From Skermanella aerolata KACC 11604 (GTDB taxonomy: Bacteria > Pseudomonadota > Alphaproteobacteria > Azospirillales > Azospirillaceae), in NCBI RefSeq assembly GCF_000936425.1, contig NZ_AVFK01000030.1:1-64000 (forward strand): a stretch of DNA of 64,000 bases, given 5' to 3'. Both the position numbers and the translations under genes were made by a program. Shown in pieces: positions 45,631 through 54,688 of this stretch. Every line of letters begins with the position of its first letter. Within the stretch, counting starts at the first letter, position 1. Below the pieces are notes generated by a model. The model was not told where the DNA came from, did not search any database, and saw nothing but the letters and a program-made list of their open reading frames with translations.

Positions 45631-46497
45631 ATGAAACTCTCCTTTTCGCTCGGCCGTATTGCGGTCACCCTGGTCACGGTCGCCCTTGCCGTCGTCGTCG
45701 GCTGGTACCTGTGGGACTACTACATGGAACGGCCCTGGACCCGCGACGGCCGGGTCCGAGCCGACGTCATCCAGGTGGCGCCCGACGTATCGGGCGTCGT
45801 GTCCCGCGTCAACGTTGCGGACAACCAGCGCGTCCATCGCGGCGAACTGCTGTTCACCATCGATCAGGACCGCTACCAGCTGGCGGTCGATCAGAGCAAG
45901 GCGATGGTCGAAAGCCGCCGCGCCGAGATGATGCAGCGGGAACGCGACATGGACCGGCAGCACAGGCTCGCCAACGGCGTGATCTCGGCATCGGACCGAG
46001 AGCAGGCGGAGTCTGCCTATGCCATAGCACAGGCCGGCTACCGGCAGGCGGTGGCCGATATGGAGGTCGCCAACCTCAACCTCGAGCGGACGGAGGTCCG
46101 CGCCGTCACCGACGGCTATGTCACCAACCTGGAGCTTCATGCCGGCGACTATGTCCAGGCGGGCTCTCCCGCCCTGGCGCTGGTGGATATCACGTCGTTC
46201 CACGTCGTCGGGTATTTCGAGGAGACCAAGCTGCCGCGCATCAAGGTCGGGGCGCCGGTGTCGGTGGCGCTGATGGGATCGGGCGAGCGGTTCGAAGGCC
46301 ATGTCCACAGCATCGCCAGCGGCATCGTGGACCGGGAACGCAGCCAGAGCCCGGACCTGCTGGCGAACATCAACCCGACCTTCACCTGGGTCCGGCTGGC
46401 CCAGCGGATTCCGGTCCGGATCTCGCTGGACCATCCGCCGGAGGATTGGCAGCCGAGGGCCGGGCTCACCGCGACCATCACCGTCCTGCCGGATTGA
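45631..46497 (+). CDS. HlyD-family membrane fusion protein (AaeA-like)
   Basis: 288 residues. One N-terminal membrane helix (VTLVTVALAVVVGWYLWDYYMERPWTRDGRVRADVIQVAP) leads into the biotinyl-lipoyl-like half motifs, a helical hairpin (about 85-140) and a beta-barrel (SFHVVGYFEETKLPRIKVGAPVSVALMG). It bridges the inner-membrane pump to an outer-membrane channel encoded elsewhere. The YxxRPWTRDGRVRAD start is typical of AaeA/EmrA relatives. Confidence 0.93.
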   Translation: MKLSFSLGRIAVTLVTVALAVVVGWYLWDYYMERPWTRDGRVRADVIQVAPDVSGVVSRVNVADNQRVHRGELLFTIDQDRYQLAVDQSKAMVESRRAEMMQRERDMDRQHRLANGVISASDREQAESAYAIAQAGYRQAVADMEVANLNLERTEVRAVTDGYVTNLELHAGDYVQAGSPALALVDITSFHVVGYFEETKLPRIKVGAPVSVALMGSGERFEGHVHSIASGIVDRERSQSPDLLANINPTFTWVRLAQRIPVRISLDHPPEDWQPRAGLTATITVLPD

Positions 46498-46538
46498 TGC
46501 CAACGGCATTGAAGATTGGCCGGTGAGTTCCGGCAAAG

Positions 46539-46679
46539 ATGTCGGGCTGAAGAGGCTCGACAACCAATGCTGTGTGGAAAGCGTTTGTTGGGCCACGGCC
46601 CAACCTACAGGTTCCTGCTGGGTAGGTTGGGCCGTGGCCCAACACTTGCCGACCGCAGGTCAAACTCTTCGGCTCCTGG
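46539..46679. repeat. composite palindromic repeats, type A half copy plus type B
   Basis: The type A left arm (GTCGGGCTGAAGAGGCTCGA) at 46541-46560 lacks its partner. A complete type B element follows at 46587-46643, with GTTGGGCCACGGCCCAACCTAC against GTAGGTTGGGCCGTGGCCCAAC, each arm itself a hairpin. The right flank GTCAAACTCTTCGGCTCCTGGTA is nearly identical to the flank of the type B copy near 54.2 kb. It lies between the efflux operon and 8-oxoguanine deaminase. Confidence 0.85.
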
Positions 46680-46767
46680 TAGGAGACCTGGGCCGGATTG
46701 AAGGCTTGGCGGAAGGTTGATTACGGTAGTATTGGATCGATAGCGCCTACTCGAAGGAACTCCGCCC

Positions 46768-48111
46768 ATGAGGCTTTGGATCAAGGACCCGCTGGCCATC
46801 CTCGCCGAGGGAGCCGAACGCGGGATCGTCGTCGAGGGCGGACAAATCGCCGAACTGGTTCCCGCCGGAGGTAAACCGGCGGCCCCTGTGGCGGAGGTCT
46901 TCGAAGCGGGCGGTCTTGCCGTCGTTCCCGGCCTGATCAACACCCATCATCATTTTTACCAGACGCTTACGCGTGCCCTTCCCGGAGCCTTGGACAAGGA
47001 GCTGTTTCCCTGGCTGAAGGCGCTGTATCCGGTATGGGCACGGCTCGACCGCCAAGCGCTTGAATCGGCCGTCACCGTCGCTATGGCGGAGCTGATGCTG
47101 TCGGGCTGCGCGACGACGACCGACCACCACTACGTCTTCCCCAAGGGGCTGGAAGACGCGATCGACGTCGAGGTCGAGGTGGCGAAGCGGCTTGGCATGC
47201 GAGCCGTGCTGACGCGCGGGTCGATGAACCTGTCGGAACGCGACGGCGGTCTGCCGCCGGACAGCGTCGTCCAGGACGAGGACACTATCCTGGAGGACAG
47301 CGAGCGGCTGATCGGCAAGTATCACCAGTGCCACGACGGCGCGATGATCCAGATGGCGCTGGCCCCCTGCTCGCCCTTTTCCGTCACCCGCTCGCTGATG
47401 ACCCGGACGGCGGAGCTGGCCGCCCGTCATGATGTCCGCCTGCATACCCATCTGGCTGAGACGGAGGACGAGAACGCCTTCTGCCTGGAGACGATGGGCT
47501 GCCGTCCGCTGGACTACCTGGAGGAATGCGGCTGGCTGAACGACCGCGTCTGGCTAGCCCACGGCGTCCACTTCAACGAGGCCGAGATCGGCAGGCTGGC
47601 CGCCGCCGGTGCGTCCGTGACCCATTGCGCGTGCAGCAACCAGGTGCTGGCTTCGGGCATGTGTCCGGTCCACGGGATGGAAAGCGCCGGGGTGAAGGTC
47701 GGGCTGGGCGTGGATGGTTCGGCCTCGGCCGACAGCAGCAACCTGATGCAGGAAGTGCGCGCCGCCTTCCTGCTGCAACGGCTCCAGTACGGGGTATCGG
47801 CGGTCAGCCATCGCGACGCGCTTCGCTGGGCCACCACTGGTTCGGCGGGGTGCATCGGGCGCTCGGCGGACCTGGGAGTGATCGCACCGGGATATCAGGC
47901 CGATCTGGCGCTGTTCAGCCTGGACGAGCTACGCTTCGCCGGGCACGGTGATCCCTTGGCGGCCCTGGTCCTGTGCGGCGCGCACAAGGCCGACTGGGTC
48001 ATGATCGGCGGCCGATGGACCGTGGTCGACGGCGACATTCCCGGCCTGGATATCGCGGAGTTGAGCCGCAGCCATCAGGCGACGGCGCGCCGGATCGCCC
48101 GTCAGAACTGA
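46768..48111 (+). CDS. 8-oxoguanine deaminase
   Basis: 447-residue amidohydrolase-superfamily enzyme converting 8-oxoguanine to urate. The metal site shows PGLINTHHHFYQTLTRA, TTTDHHYVFP, HTHLAETEDE, LAHGVHF and GVDGSASAD. NTHHHFYQTLTRA and CSNQVLASGMCPVHGM mark the 8-oxoguanine deaminase group within the TrzN/AtzA-like deaminases. Its product urate fits the purine catabolic genes at 32-42.8 kb. Its last ten bases overlap the end of the convergent dioxygenase gene. Confidence 0.9.
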   Translation: MRLWIKDPLAILAEGAERGIVVEGGQIAELVPAGGKPAAPVAEVFEAGGLAVVPGLINTHHHFYQTLTRALPGALDKELFPWLKALYPVWARLDRQALESAVTVAMAELMLSGCATTTDHHYVFPKGLEDAIDVEVEVAKRLGMRAVLTRGSMNLSERDGGLPPDSVVQDEDTILEDSERLIGKYHQCHDGAMIQMALAPCSPFSVTRSLMTRTAELAARHDVRLHTHLAETEDENAFCLETMGCRPLDYLEECGWLNDRVWLAHGVHFNEAEIGRLAAAGASVTHCACSNQVLASGMCPVHGMESAGVKVGLGVDGSASADSSNLMQEVRAAFLLQRLQYGVSAVSHRDALRWATTGSAGCIGRSADLGVIAPGYQADLALFSLDELRFAGHGDPLAALVLCGAHKADWVMIGGRWTVVDGDIPGLDIAELSRSHQATARRIARQN

Positions 48112-48998
48112 AAGGCGGGGATCGGCGCCGGAAGTTCTTCGATCGTCTTGAGCTTGAGGTCGAAGCCGCGCAGCGGCATAGCCGGGGACCGTTGAAGCCA
48201 GTTATCTTCCGGATACCGGCAGGCGCCGTCGATCACGTGCAGGCTGTAGGAACCGCGCGCGTGACGGGACCTGTTGGGGCCGCTGCGGTGCGGGCAGAAG
48301 CCATGAAGAACAATCAGGGTGCCGGCCGATGCTTCCAACGGGACGAAATGTTCTTCTCGTACCTGGCATCCATCGGCATCGGACCAATCCATGCCGGCAC
48401 TGCCGTCCGGCCGGCGGCGGAAACGTGACCGAAGACCCGTGCGGTGGCCTCCGGGCTGTGCCCACATGCAGTTGTTCTCGATCGTTGCGTCTTCCAGCGC
48501 GAACCAGAAACCGAGGACGCTGCCGGGTTCGGTATAGAGCCAAGCCGCGTCCTGATGGATATCGATTTCTCCGCCCCGATGGGCCTGTTTGAAGATCACC
48601 ATCGATTGAAGCAGCAGGGGGTCGACCATCCCAGTCTGCCGGCAGATCGCATCGAGCCTGGAATCGCGGGAAAACTCGTCGAACATGGGATCGAGGTCAT
48701 GCAGCGCATGGCCGATCTTATCGACGCCCTGCCATCCCGGCTCCGCCGGCCCCATCGCCGCGATGCCCGCCTTTTCGAAGAACACCCGGATCTTATCGCC
48801 CGATGTCAGGAAGTAGTCCTCGTGCTTCGGAGAATCGAGGGTAGGCAGGAAGTCCATGCGCTGAACCTCCCACGAGAGCTGAGCTGCCAATCCTCTTGAA
48901 TAGTTCAGGAGCGCCGCACATTCCGCCCGTGGCACGAAGTCAGGAAGCACCAAAAACCCATCGGATTCGAATGCATCGACCTGCTCTTTGTTCAACAC
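48102..48998 (-). CDS. phytanoyl-CoA dioxygenase (PhyH)-family protein
   Basis: 298-residue Fe(II)/2-oxoglutarate-dependent oxygenase. The metal facial triad is visible as HxD in DIHQDAAWLYTEPGSVLGFWFALEDA and the distal His in LHGFCPHRSGPNRS, with Arg nearby to bind 2-oxoglutarate. The N-terminus FESDGFLVLPDFV is typical of the family. The substrate is unknown. It shares the region with 8-oxoguanine deaminase (tail-to-tail overlap) and a Liv-type transporter. Confidence 0.87.
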   Translation of the reverse strand: MLNKEQVDAFESDGFLVLPDFVPRAECAALLNYSRGLAAQLSWEVQRMDFLPTLDSPKHEDYFLTSGDKIRVFFEKAGIAAMGPAEPGWQGVDKIGHALHDLDPMFDEFSRDSRLDAICRQTGMVDPLLLQSMVIFKQAHRGGEIDIHQDAAWLYTEPGSVLGFWFALEDATIENNCMWAQPGGHRTGLRSRFRRRPDGSAGMDWSDADGCQVREEHFVPLEASAGTLIVLHGFCPHRSGPNRSRHARGSYSLHVIDGACRYPEDNWLQRSPAMPLRGFDLKLKTIEELPAPIPAFQF

Positions 48999-49525
48999 GG
49001 TTATACCTCTGCGGGTTCGCTTCCAGACTTCCGGATCAAATGAATGTCTTTGCCGGCCTCGAATGAAAATAGCTGAAATTGGATGGTTCTTTAGACCACG
49101 ACAGCTAATATGGCGGTTTCGAATGCGACTGTCATGAGCTTACATGGCAATCATGCTTATGGTTCACGATAAAACGTACGTCATATCTCGTCCACCCTTC
49201 GGTCCCTATGCCGTTGGTGCAGAAGAGCAAAGAGTATGACGATTCATTTATTGTCTGTGGAATGAAAGATGAAATTAAATTTCGGTAATATACCATCGCT
49301 GATTGGCATATTCTTACATCGGCAATACAGTTTTTGAAGATGCATAGTCTGTACTTGTTTGAATGCCGACGGCGGGCGGGCGGCCGTCCGAAGGCACGCT
49401 GACAGCATCGTTCATCGCCGCTTCGAACAAGAATGGGGTGGATTACGCCGGTACGAGCGACGATAAACAACGGCATGGGATCCACCTGAGAAGCGCCTGC
49501 GGGCAACACGAACAGGGACTTGATA
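48999..49525. other. AT-rich divergent promoter region
   Basis: About 530 bases between the dioxygenase gene and the second Liv-type operon, lower in GC than the flanks in 49000-49350. A minus-strand open frame (49132-49632) runs into the next gene in antisense and shows no domain, so it is not called. Promoters for both flanking units must be here; no clear operator was seen. Confidence 0.5.
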
Positions 49526-50734
49526 ATGCAGGGTTTGAAACGCACCTTCCGCGCCGCCGTCGCCTCGGCGGCACTGTCCCTGACCGCCCTGTCCGCGGGT
49601 GCCGCCGAACCGGTCCGGATCGGCGAGATCAACAGCTATACCGGCCTGCCCGCCTTCACAATCCCCTATCGTCAGGGGTGGGAACTGGCGGTCGAGGAAA
49701 TCAACGACAAGGGCGGCGTGCTGGGCGGGCGAATGCTCGAGGTGATCTCGCGCGACGACGCCGGCAAACCGGACGATGCCGTCCGCGTCGCCAACGAACT
49801 GGTGTCGAACGAGAAGGTCGATATCCTGGCCGGGACTTATTTCAGCCATATCGGGCTCGCGGTCAGCGACTATGCGCTGCGCAGCAAGAAGGTTTTCGTC
49901 GCGGCCGAACCGCTGACCGACGCCATCACCTGGGACAAGGGCAACCGTTACACCTTCCGCCTGCGCCCCTCGACCTATATGCAGGCCGCCATGCTGGTGG
50001 ACCGGGCGGCGGCCCTGCCCGCCAAGCGCTGGGCTACGGTGGCGCCGAACTACGAATACGGCCAGTCGGCGGTCGCGGTGTTCAAGCAGTTGCTGAAGGC
50101 GAAGCGGCCCGATGTCGAGTTCGTCGGCGAGCAGTGGCCCGCCCAGGGCAAGATCGACGCCGGATCGACCGTCCAGGCGCTGGCGGCATCCCAGCCGGAA
50201 GCCATCTTCAACGTGACCTTCGGCCCCGATCTCGCCAAGTTCGTCCGCGAGGGCACGACGCGCGGGGTCTTCGACGGCGTGTCGGTCGTCAGCCTGCTGA
50301 CGGGCGAGCCGGAATACTTGGACCCGCTCAAGGGCGAGGCGCCGGACGGCTGGATCGTGACGGGCTATCCGTGGGACCAGATCGACACCCCCGCGCACAA
50401 GGCTTTCCTGGATGCCTATCAGGCGCGTTTCAAAGACTATCCCCGGCTGGGTTCCATCGTCGGCTATACCACCTTCAAGGCCATCGCCGCCGCCGTGGAC
50501 AAGGCCGGTTCGACAGACTCCGAGAAGGTCGCCGATGCGTTCAAGGGGCTGAAGGTCGAGAGCCCGTTCGGCGGGATCGAGTTCCGCGCCATCGACCATC
50601 AGGCGACGATGGGCGCCTATGTCGGCAGCATCGCGGTGAAGGACGGCAAGGGCGCCATGACCGACTGGGCCTATTCCGACGGCGCCGACTACCTGCCGTC
50701 CGACGAAGTCGTCCTGAAGCGCCGTCCGCAGTGA
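49526..50734 (+). CDS. Liv-type ABC transporter periplasmic binding protein
   Basis: 402 residues: a signal peptide (RTFRAAVASAALSLTALSAGAAEP) then a Peripla_BP_6 fold (RIGEINSYTGLPAFTIPYRQGWELAVEEINDKGGVLGGRMLEVISRDDAGKPDDAVRVANEL). ATG 49526 has AGGGACTTGATA upstream and is preferred to TTG 49520. The classical LivJ/K cysteine pair is absent, so the ligand may not be a branched-chain amino acid; location next to 8-oxoguanine deaminase makes a purine-related or amide ligand possible. It heads a four-gene operon. Confidence 0.92.
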   Translation: MQGLKRTFRAAVASAALSLTALSAGAAEPVRIGEINSYTGLPAFTIPYRQGWELAVEEINDKGGVLGGRMLEVISRDDAGKPDDAVRVANELVSNEKVDILAGTYFSHIGLAVSDYALRSKKVFVAAEPLTDAITWDKGNRYTFRLRPSTYMQAAMLVDRAAALPAKRWATVAPNYEYGQSAVAVFKQLLKAKRPDVEFVGEQWPAQGKIDAGSTVQALAASQPEAIFNVTFGPDLAKFVREGTTRGVFDGVSVVSLLTGEPEYLDPLKGEAPDGWIVTGYPWDQIDTPAHKAFLDAYQARFKDYPRLGSIVGYTTFKAIAAAVDKAGSTDSEKVADAFKGLKVESPFGGIEFRAIDHQATMGAYVGSIAVKDGKGAMTDWAYSDGADYLPSDEVVLKRRPQ

Positions 50735-50774
50735 CCATTTCCGTGCGGCGGCTTTCCAGCGGGTCATCTGGCTG

Positions 50775-52607
50775 ATGGGCTTCTATGTCGTGCAGTGCCT
50801 GAGCGGTCTGGCCCAGGCATCTTCCCTGTTCCTGGTCGCCGCCGGCCTGTCGATCATCTTCGGCGTCACCCGTATCGTCAACTTCGCCCATGGCTCGTTC
50901 TACATGGTCGGGGCCTATATCGCGGTGACGCTGGCAGAGCGCTGGGCCGGAGGTTTCGGCTTCTGGGGAGCCGTCGCGATCGCCGCCTTCGGGACAGGGT
51001 TGCTCGGCGTTGTTTTGGAAATGCTGGTGCTGCGCCGGCTGTACCGAAGCCCGGAGTTGTTCCAGTTGCTCGCCACCTTCGGCGTCGTGCTGATCGTGCA
51101 GGACGCGGCGCTTGCGATCTGGGGACCGGAAGACCTGCTAGGACCACGGGCGCCCGGCCTTGAAGGCGTCGTCCGCATCCTGGGACGTCCCTTTCCCAAA
51201 TACGAACTGCTGCTGATAGCGCTTGGGCCGCTGGTGCTCGGACTGCTCTGGCTGCTGTTCAACCGGACTCGCTGGGGGACGCTGGTGCGGGCCGCGACGC
51301 AGGACAGGGAGATGACGGCCGCCCTGGGCATCAACCAGACCTGGCTGTTCACCTCGGTCCTGTTCCTGGGCTCCCTGCTGGCGGGGCTGGGCGGCGCCTT
51401 GCAGATCCCGCGCGAGGCGGTCAACCTGCACATGGACATCAACATCGTCGTGGAGGCCTTCGTCGTCGTCGTGGTTGGCGGCATGGGCAGCGTCGGTGGC
51501 GCGTTCCTGGCGGCGGTGCTGATCGGGCAGCTTCAGGCCTTCGGCATCCTGATCTTCCCGCAGATCACGCTGGTGATCGTGTTCCTGTTCATGGCCGTGG
51601 TCCTGGTGGTACGGCCCCATGGGCTGCTGGGCCGCCCGCAGGCGCTGGCGCGCGCGGCGGGGAACCAGCAAGAGCCGCTGCTGAGGCCGGCCACTCCGGC
51701 GGGACGGCTGGTCGGTGCGGCCCTGCTGGCGGTCCTGGCGCTGCTTCCCGCATTGGCCGGCGACTATGCGCTGACGGTCCTGACCGAAATCCTGATCCTG
51801 ACGCTGTTCGCCGCCAGCCTTCATTTCATCATGGGTCCTGGCGGCATGATCTCGTTCGGCCATGCCGCGTATTTCGGGCTGGGAGCCTATGGCGCGGGGC
51901 TGCTGGTGAAGCACTTCGCGGCCGGCATGCTGCCGGGGCTTGTGGCGGCGCCGCTGCTGGCCGCCGGCGGCGCATTGCTGTTCGGCTGGTTCTGCGTGCG
52001 CCTGTCCGGCGTCTACCTTGCCATGCTGACGCTGGCCTTCGCGCAGATTACCTGGTCGGTGGCGTTCCAGTGGCAGGCCGTGACGGGGGGCGACAACGGT
52101 ATTCTGGGCGTCTGGCCCGACGGCTGGGCATCGCCCCGCTGGGTCTTCTACTACCTGACGCTTGCCTGCTGCGCCGGCGGCGTCCTGATGCTCCGCCGGA
52201 TCATCTTTTCACCGTTCGGCTACGCGCTGCGGGCGGGGCGGGACTCGCCCTTGCGGGCCGATGCGGTGGGCATCGACGTCCGCCGAATCCAGTGGCTCGC
52301 CTTCACCCTGGCGGGGACCTTCGCGGGGCTGGGCGGCGGGCTCTACGCCTATGCCAAGGGCAGCGTGTTCCCCAACCTGATGGCGATACCGCGCTCGGTC
52401 GATGCGCTGGTGATGGTGCTGCTGGGAGGTGTGCAGACCTTGACCGGGCCGGTCGTGGGCGCTGCTGTTTTCCACACGCTCAACACCGAAATGGTCCGGC
52501 ATACGGAGTACTGGAGACTGCTGCTCGGCGTCTCGATCATCGTGCTGGTCCTGGTATTCCCGATGGGCATCGCCGGGGCTTTCCGGCGGCGGGAGCGCGC
52601 CGCATGA
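50775..52607 (+). CDS. fused LivH-LivM ABC transporter permease
   Basis: 610 residues joining two permeases. Residues 1-295 are LivH-like (AGLSIIFGVTRIVNFAHGSFYMVGAYIAV, MGSVGGAFLAAVLIGQ). Residues about 310-605 are LivM-like (LHFIMGPGGMISFGHAAYFGLGAYGAGLLV, GRDSPLRADAVGIDVRRIQWLAFTLAGTFAGLGGGLYAYAKG). The frame is continuous with no sign of a sequencing error. Both halves look intact. The stop overlaps the ATPase start by four bases. Confidence 0.93.
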   Translation: MGFYVVQCLSGLAQASSLFLVAAGLSIIFGVTRIVNFAHGSFYMVGAYIAVTLAERWAGGFGFWGAVAIAAFGTGLLGVVLEMLVLRRLYRSPELFQLLATFGVVLIVQDAALAIWGPEDLLGPRAPGLEGVVRILGRPFPKYELLLIALGPLVLGLLWLLFNRTRWGTLVRAATQDREMTAALGINQTWLFTSVLFLGSLLAGLGGALQIPREAVNLHMDINIVVEAFVVVVVGGMGSVGGAFLAAVLIGQLQAFGILIFPQITLVIVFLFMAVVLVVRPHGLLGRPQALARAAGNQQEPLLRPATPAGRLVGAALLAVLALLPALAGDYALTVLTEILILTLFAASLHFIMGPGGMISFGHAAYFGLGAYGAGLLVKHFAAGMLPGLVAAPLLAAGGALLFGWFCVRLSGVYLAMLTLAFAQITWSVAFQWQAVTGGDNGILGVWPDGWASPRWVFYYLTLACCAGGVLMLRRIIFSPFGYALRAGRDSPLRADAVGIDVRRIQWLAFTLAGTFAGLGGGLYAYAKGSVFPNLMAIPRSVDALVMVLLGGVQTLTGPVVGAAVFHTLNTEMVRHTEYWRLLLGVSIIVLVLVFPMGIAGAFRRRERAA

Positions 52608-53377
52608 CCGTGCTCGAGGTGAAGGGCCTGACGAAGGCCTTCGGCGGCGTCCACGCCGTCAACGGCGTCAGCTTCTCGGTCGCGGCGGGTGAGTTGCTGG
52701 CGCTGGTCGGCCCGAACGGCGCCGGCAAGACCACCTGCTTCAACATGCTGAACGGCCAGATCCCGCCCGATGCGGGAGACATCACTTTGAACGGGGCCAG
52801 CCTGCGCGGGAAATCGCCGCGCCATGTCTGGCGCCTTGGCGTCGGGCGGACCTTCCAGATCACGGCGACCTTCGGCTCGATGACGGTGCTGGAGAACATC
52901 CAGACCGTGCTGCTGTCGCATCACCGCCGGCTGTTCGATTTCTGGGGACGGGCGGCGCGGCGGCATATCGCCGAGGGCATGGCGCTGCTGGAACGCGTCG
53001 GCATGGCGTCCCAGGCCGACCGGCCCTGCGCCGTGCTGGCTTACGGCGACTTGAAGCGGGTCGAACTGGCGATGGCGCTGGCGAGCGATCCGCGCCTGCT
53101 GCTGATGGACGAACCGACCGCCGGGATGGCGCCGCGCGAACGGATCGAGCTGATGGCCCTGACGGCGGAACTGGTGCGGGAAAAGAACATCGCCGTCCTG
53201 TTCACCGAGCACGACATGGATGTCGTCTTCGCCCATGCGGACCGGATCATCGTGCTAAACCGGGGTGAGCTGATCGCATCCGGCACGCCCGCCGAGGTAC
53301 GCGCGGACGCCCAAGTCCAGGAGGTCTATCTGGGCAGCGGCGCCATGTTCGGACACGGACCGGAAGGGTCACCCTGA
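52604..53377 (+). CDS. Liv-type ABC transporter ATPase (LivG-like)
   Basis: 257 residues with Walker A GPNGAGKTTCFNMLNG, the degenerate signature LAYGDLKRVELAMAL (in place of the LivG QQRRLEIARA), Walker B LLLMDEPTAGMAP and switch TEHDMDVVF. ATG 52604 overlaps the permease stop. It pairs with the LivF-like ATPase that follows. Confidence 0.93.
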   Translation: MTVLEVKGLTKAFGGVHAVNGVSFSVAAGELLALVGPNGAGKTTCFNMLNGQIPPDAGDITLNGASLRGKSPRHVWRLGVGRTFQITATFGSMTVLENIQTVLLSHHRRLFDFWGRAARRHIAEGMALLERVGMASQADRPCAVLAYGDLKRVELAMALASDPRLLLMDEPTAGMAPRERIELMALTAELVREKNIAVLFTEHDMDVVFAHADRIIVLNRGELIASGTPAEVRADAQVQEVYLGSGAMFGHGPEGSP

Positions 53378-54090
53378 TGAGCGACGTCATCCTCAGCGTC
53401 GAGGCGTTGAACAGCTTCTACGGTCGGGCTCACATCCTGTTCGACGTCACGCTAGAGGCGCGGCGCGGCGAGGTGGTGGCCCTGCTGGGCCGCAACGGCG
53501 CCGGCAAATCGACTACAATGCGGTCGATCATGGGGCTGATCGCGAACCGGAGCGGGAGTGTCCGCTTCGCGGGCCATGACATCTCGCGCAGGCAGCCGCA
53601 CGAGATCGCCCGCCTGGGCCTCGGCTACGTCCCGGAGGACAGGAGGATCTTCACCGACCTGACCGTCATGGAGAACCTGGAGGTCGGCCGCCAGCCTGCA
53701 CGGACCGGAGCGCCGCATTGGACGCCAGAGCGGCTGTTCACGCTGTTCCCCAACCTGGGCGACATGCGGGACCGCCCGGGTGGCCGGATGAGCGGCGGCG
53801 AGCAGCAGATGCTGACGATCGCCCGAACCCTGATGGGCAATCCTTCGGCGATCCTGCTGGACGAACCTTCGGAAGGTCTGGCCCCCCGGATCACCGAGAT
53901 GATGGCCCATGCCATCGTCGGCCTGAAGGCCGAGGGCCAGACAGTGGTGCTGTCGGAACAGAACCTGCACTTCGCGGCGCTGGTAAGCGACCGGGCCTAT
54001 GTCATCGAGAAGGGCCGCATCCGCTACGAGGGTGCGATGGCGGCCCTTCGGGAGGACGAGGAAATCCGCAGCGCCTATCTCAGCCTGTGA
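53377..54090 (+). CDS. Liv-type ABC transporter ATPase (LivF-like)
   Basis: 237 residues with Walker A GRNGAGKSTTMRSIMG, signature MSGGEQQMLTIARTL, Walker B AILLDEPSEGLAP and LSEQN. The start shares one base with the previous stop (TGATG), indicating translational coupling. It is the last gene of the operon; a palindromic repeat begins 41 bases downstream. Confidence 0.93.
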   Translation: MSDVILSVEALNSFYGRAHILFDVTLEARRGEVVALLGRNGAGKSTTMRSIMGLIANRSGSVRFAGHDISRRQPHEIARLGLGYVPEDRRIFTDLTVMENLEVGRQPARTGAPHWTPERLFTLFPNLGDMRDRPGGRMSGGEQQMLTIARTLMGNPSAILLDEPSEGLAPRITEMMAHAIVGLKAEGQTVVLSEQNLHFAALVSDRAYVIEKGRIRYEGAMAALREDEEIRSAYLSL

Positions 54091-54130
54091 TTCCGAGGGC
54101 TGAAGACATTGACCTGTGCGGACGGTTTTT

Positions 54131-54222
54131 GTTGGGCCACGGCCCAACCTACAAACTCCTGCTTCGTAGGTTGGGCCGTGGCCCAACACTGCCGGAGCGC
54201 CGGTCAAATTCTTCGGCTCCTG
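54131..54222. repeat. palindromic repeat, type B copy 2
   Basis: GTTGGGCCACGGCCCAACCTAC and GTAGGTTGGGCCGTGGCCCAAC (54131-54187) around a short centre, followed by GTCAAATTCTTCGGCTCCTGGTA, nearly identical to the flank of the copy at 46.6 kb. It lies directly after the Liv-type operon. Confidence 0.87.
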
Positions 54223-54254
54223 GTATGATATAGGATCTGGAAAGTTCCGCCATG

Positions 54255-54303
54255 TCAGGAGCGTTAGTGTCGGACCTCTTCAGCCCGACATTAACGCTCC
54301 TGA
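54255..54303. repeat. 19-bp inverted repeat sharing type A sequence
   Basis: Arms TCAGGAGCGTTAGTGTCGG and CCGACATTAACGCTCCTGA (one mismatch) enclose an 11-base loop ACCTCTTCAGC. The loop and right arm repeat the type A core end, and GGAGCGTTA recurs before the type A core at 4.85 kb, so it is a rearranged member of the same family. Confidence 0.8.
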
Positions 54304-54351
54304 CCGGCCAATACTAAATTCGACTGGTATGATCGTCGAAATCCAAACAAC

Positions 54352-54561
54352 TCAATCGTCGCTGTTATAGGTGGTCACTGCGATCTCGACCATTTTCCGG
54401 AGCACCTGATCGATATCGACGTCGGAACTGGCTTCGTCCACGAGCATCTCCTCGAGGTATGTCCGCAAGGTGAACTGGTCCATTTCACCGATCTCGTGCT
54501 TAGTGCCAAGTTGCATGTCGCCAAGCGCCTTGGCCGCTCGAATGAGCCGTATTTCCTGCAT
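54352..54561 (-). CDS. small acidic protein of unknown function (69 aa)
   Basis: Encodes a mostly helical protein: MQEIRLIRAAKALGDMQLGT, then FTLRTYLEEMLVDEASSDVDIDQVLRKMVEIAV. ATG 54561 has AGGAACAGGAA before it. The frame stays open for another 450 bases upstream, but that part is antisense to a better-supported gene at 54689. No family was recognised. Confidence 0.55.
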   Translation of the reverse strand: MQEIRLIRAAKALGDMQLGTKHEIGEMDQFTLRTYLEEMLVDEASSDVDIDQVLRKMVEIAVTTYNSDD

Positions 54562-54688
54562 TTCCTGTTCCTGAACTCGTTGTGATCCAATAACGTTCAG
54601 GAGGGGGATATGTCGCAGTGAACCCGTATACTGCGGGCGATTGCCGCAGGCGACTAAAGCGGGAATGTCAGAACCAGGAAGGTGAGGG

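Noticed and set aside
49132-49632. 166-codon minus-strand open frame before the second Liv-type operon
   Set aside because: Overlaps the binding-protein signal peptide in antisense and has mixed AT- and GC-rich composition with no domain.
50775-52607. Possible frameshift joining livH and livM
   Set aside because: The frame is open throughout, both halves are complete and the linker is of normal composition, so a natural fusion is more likely than an error.
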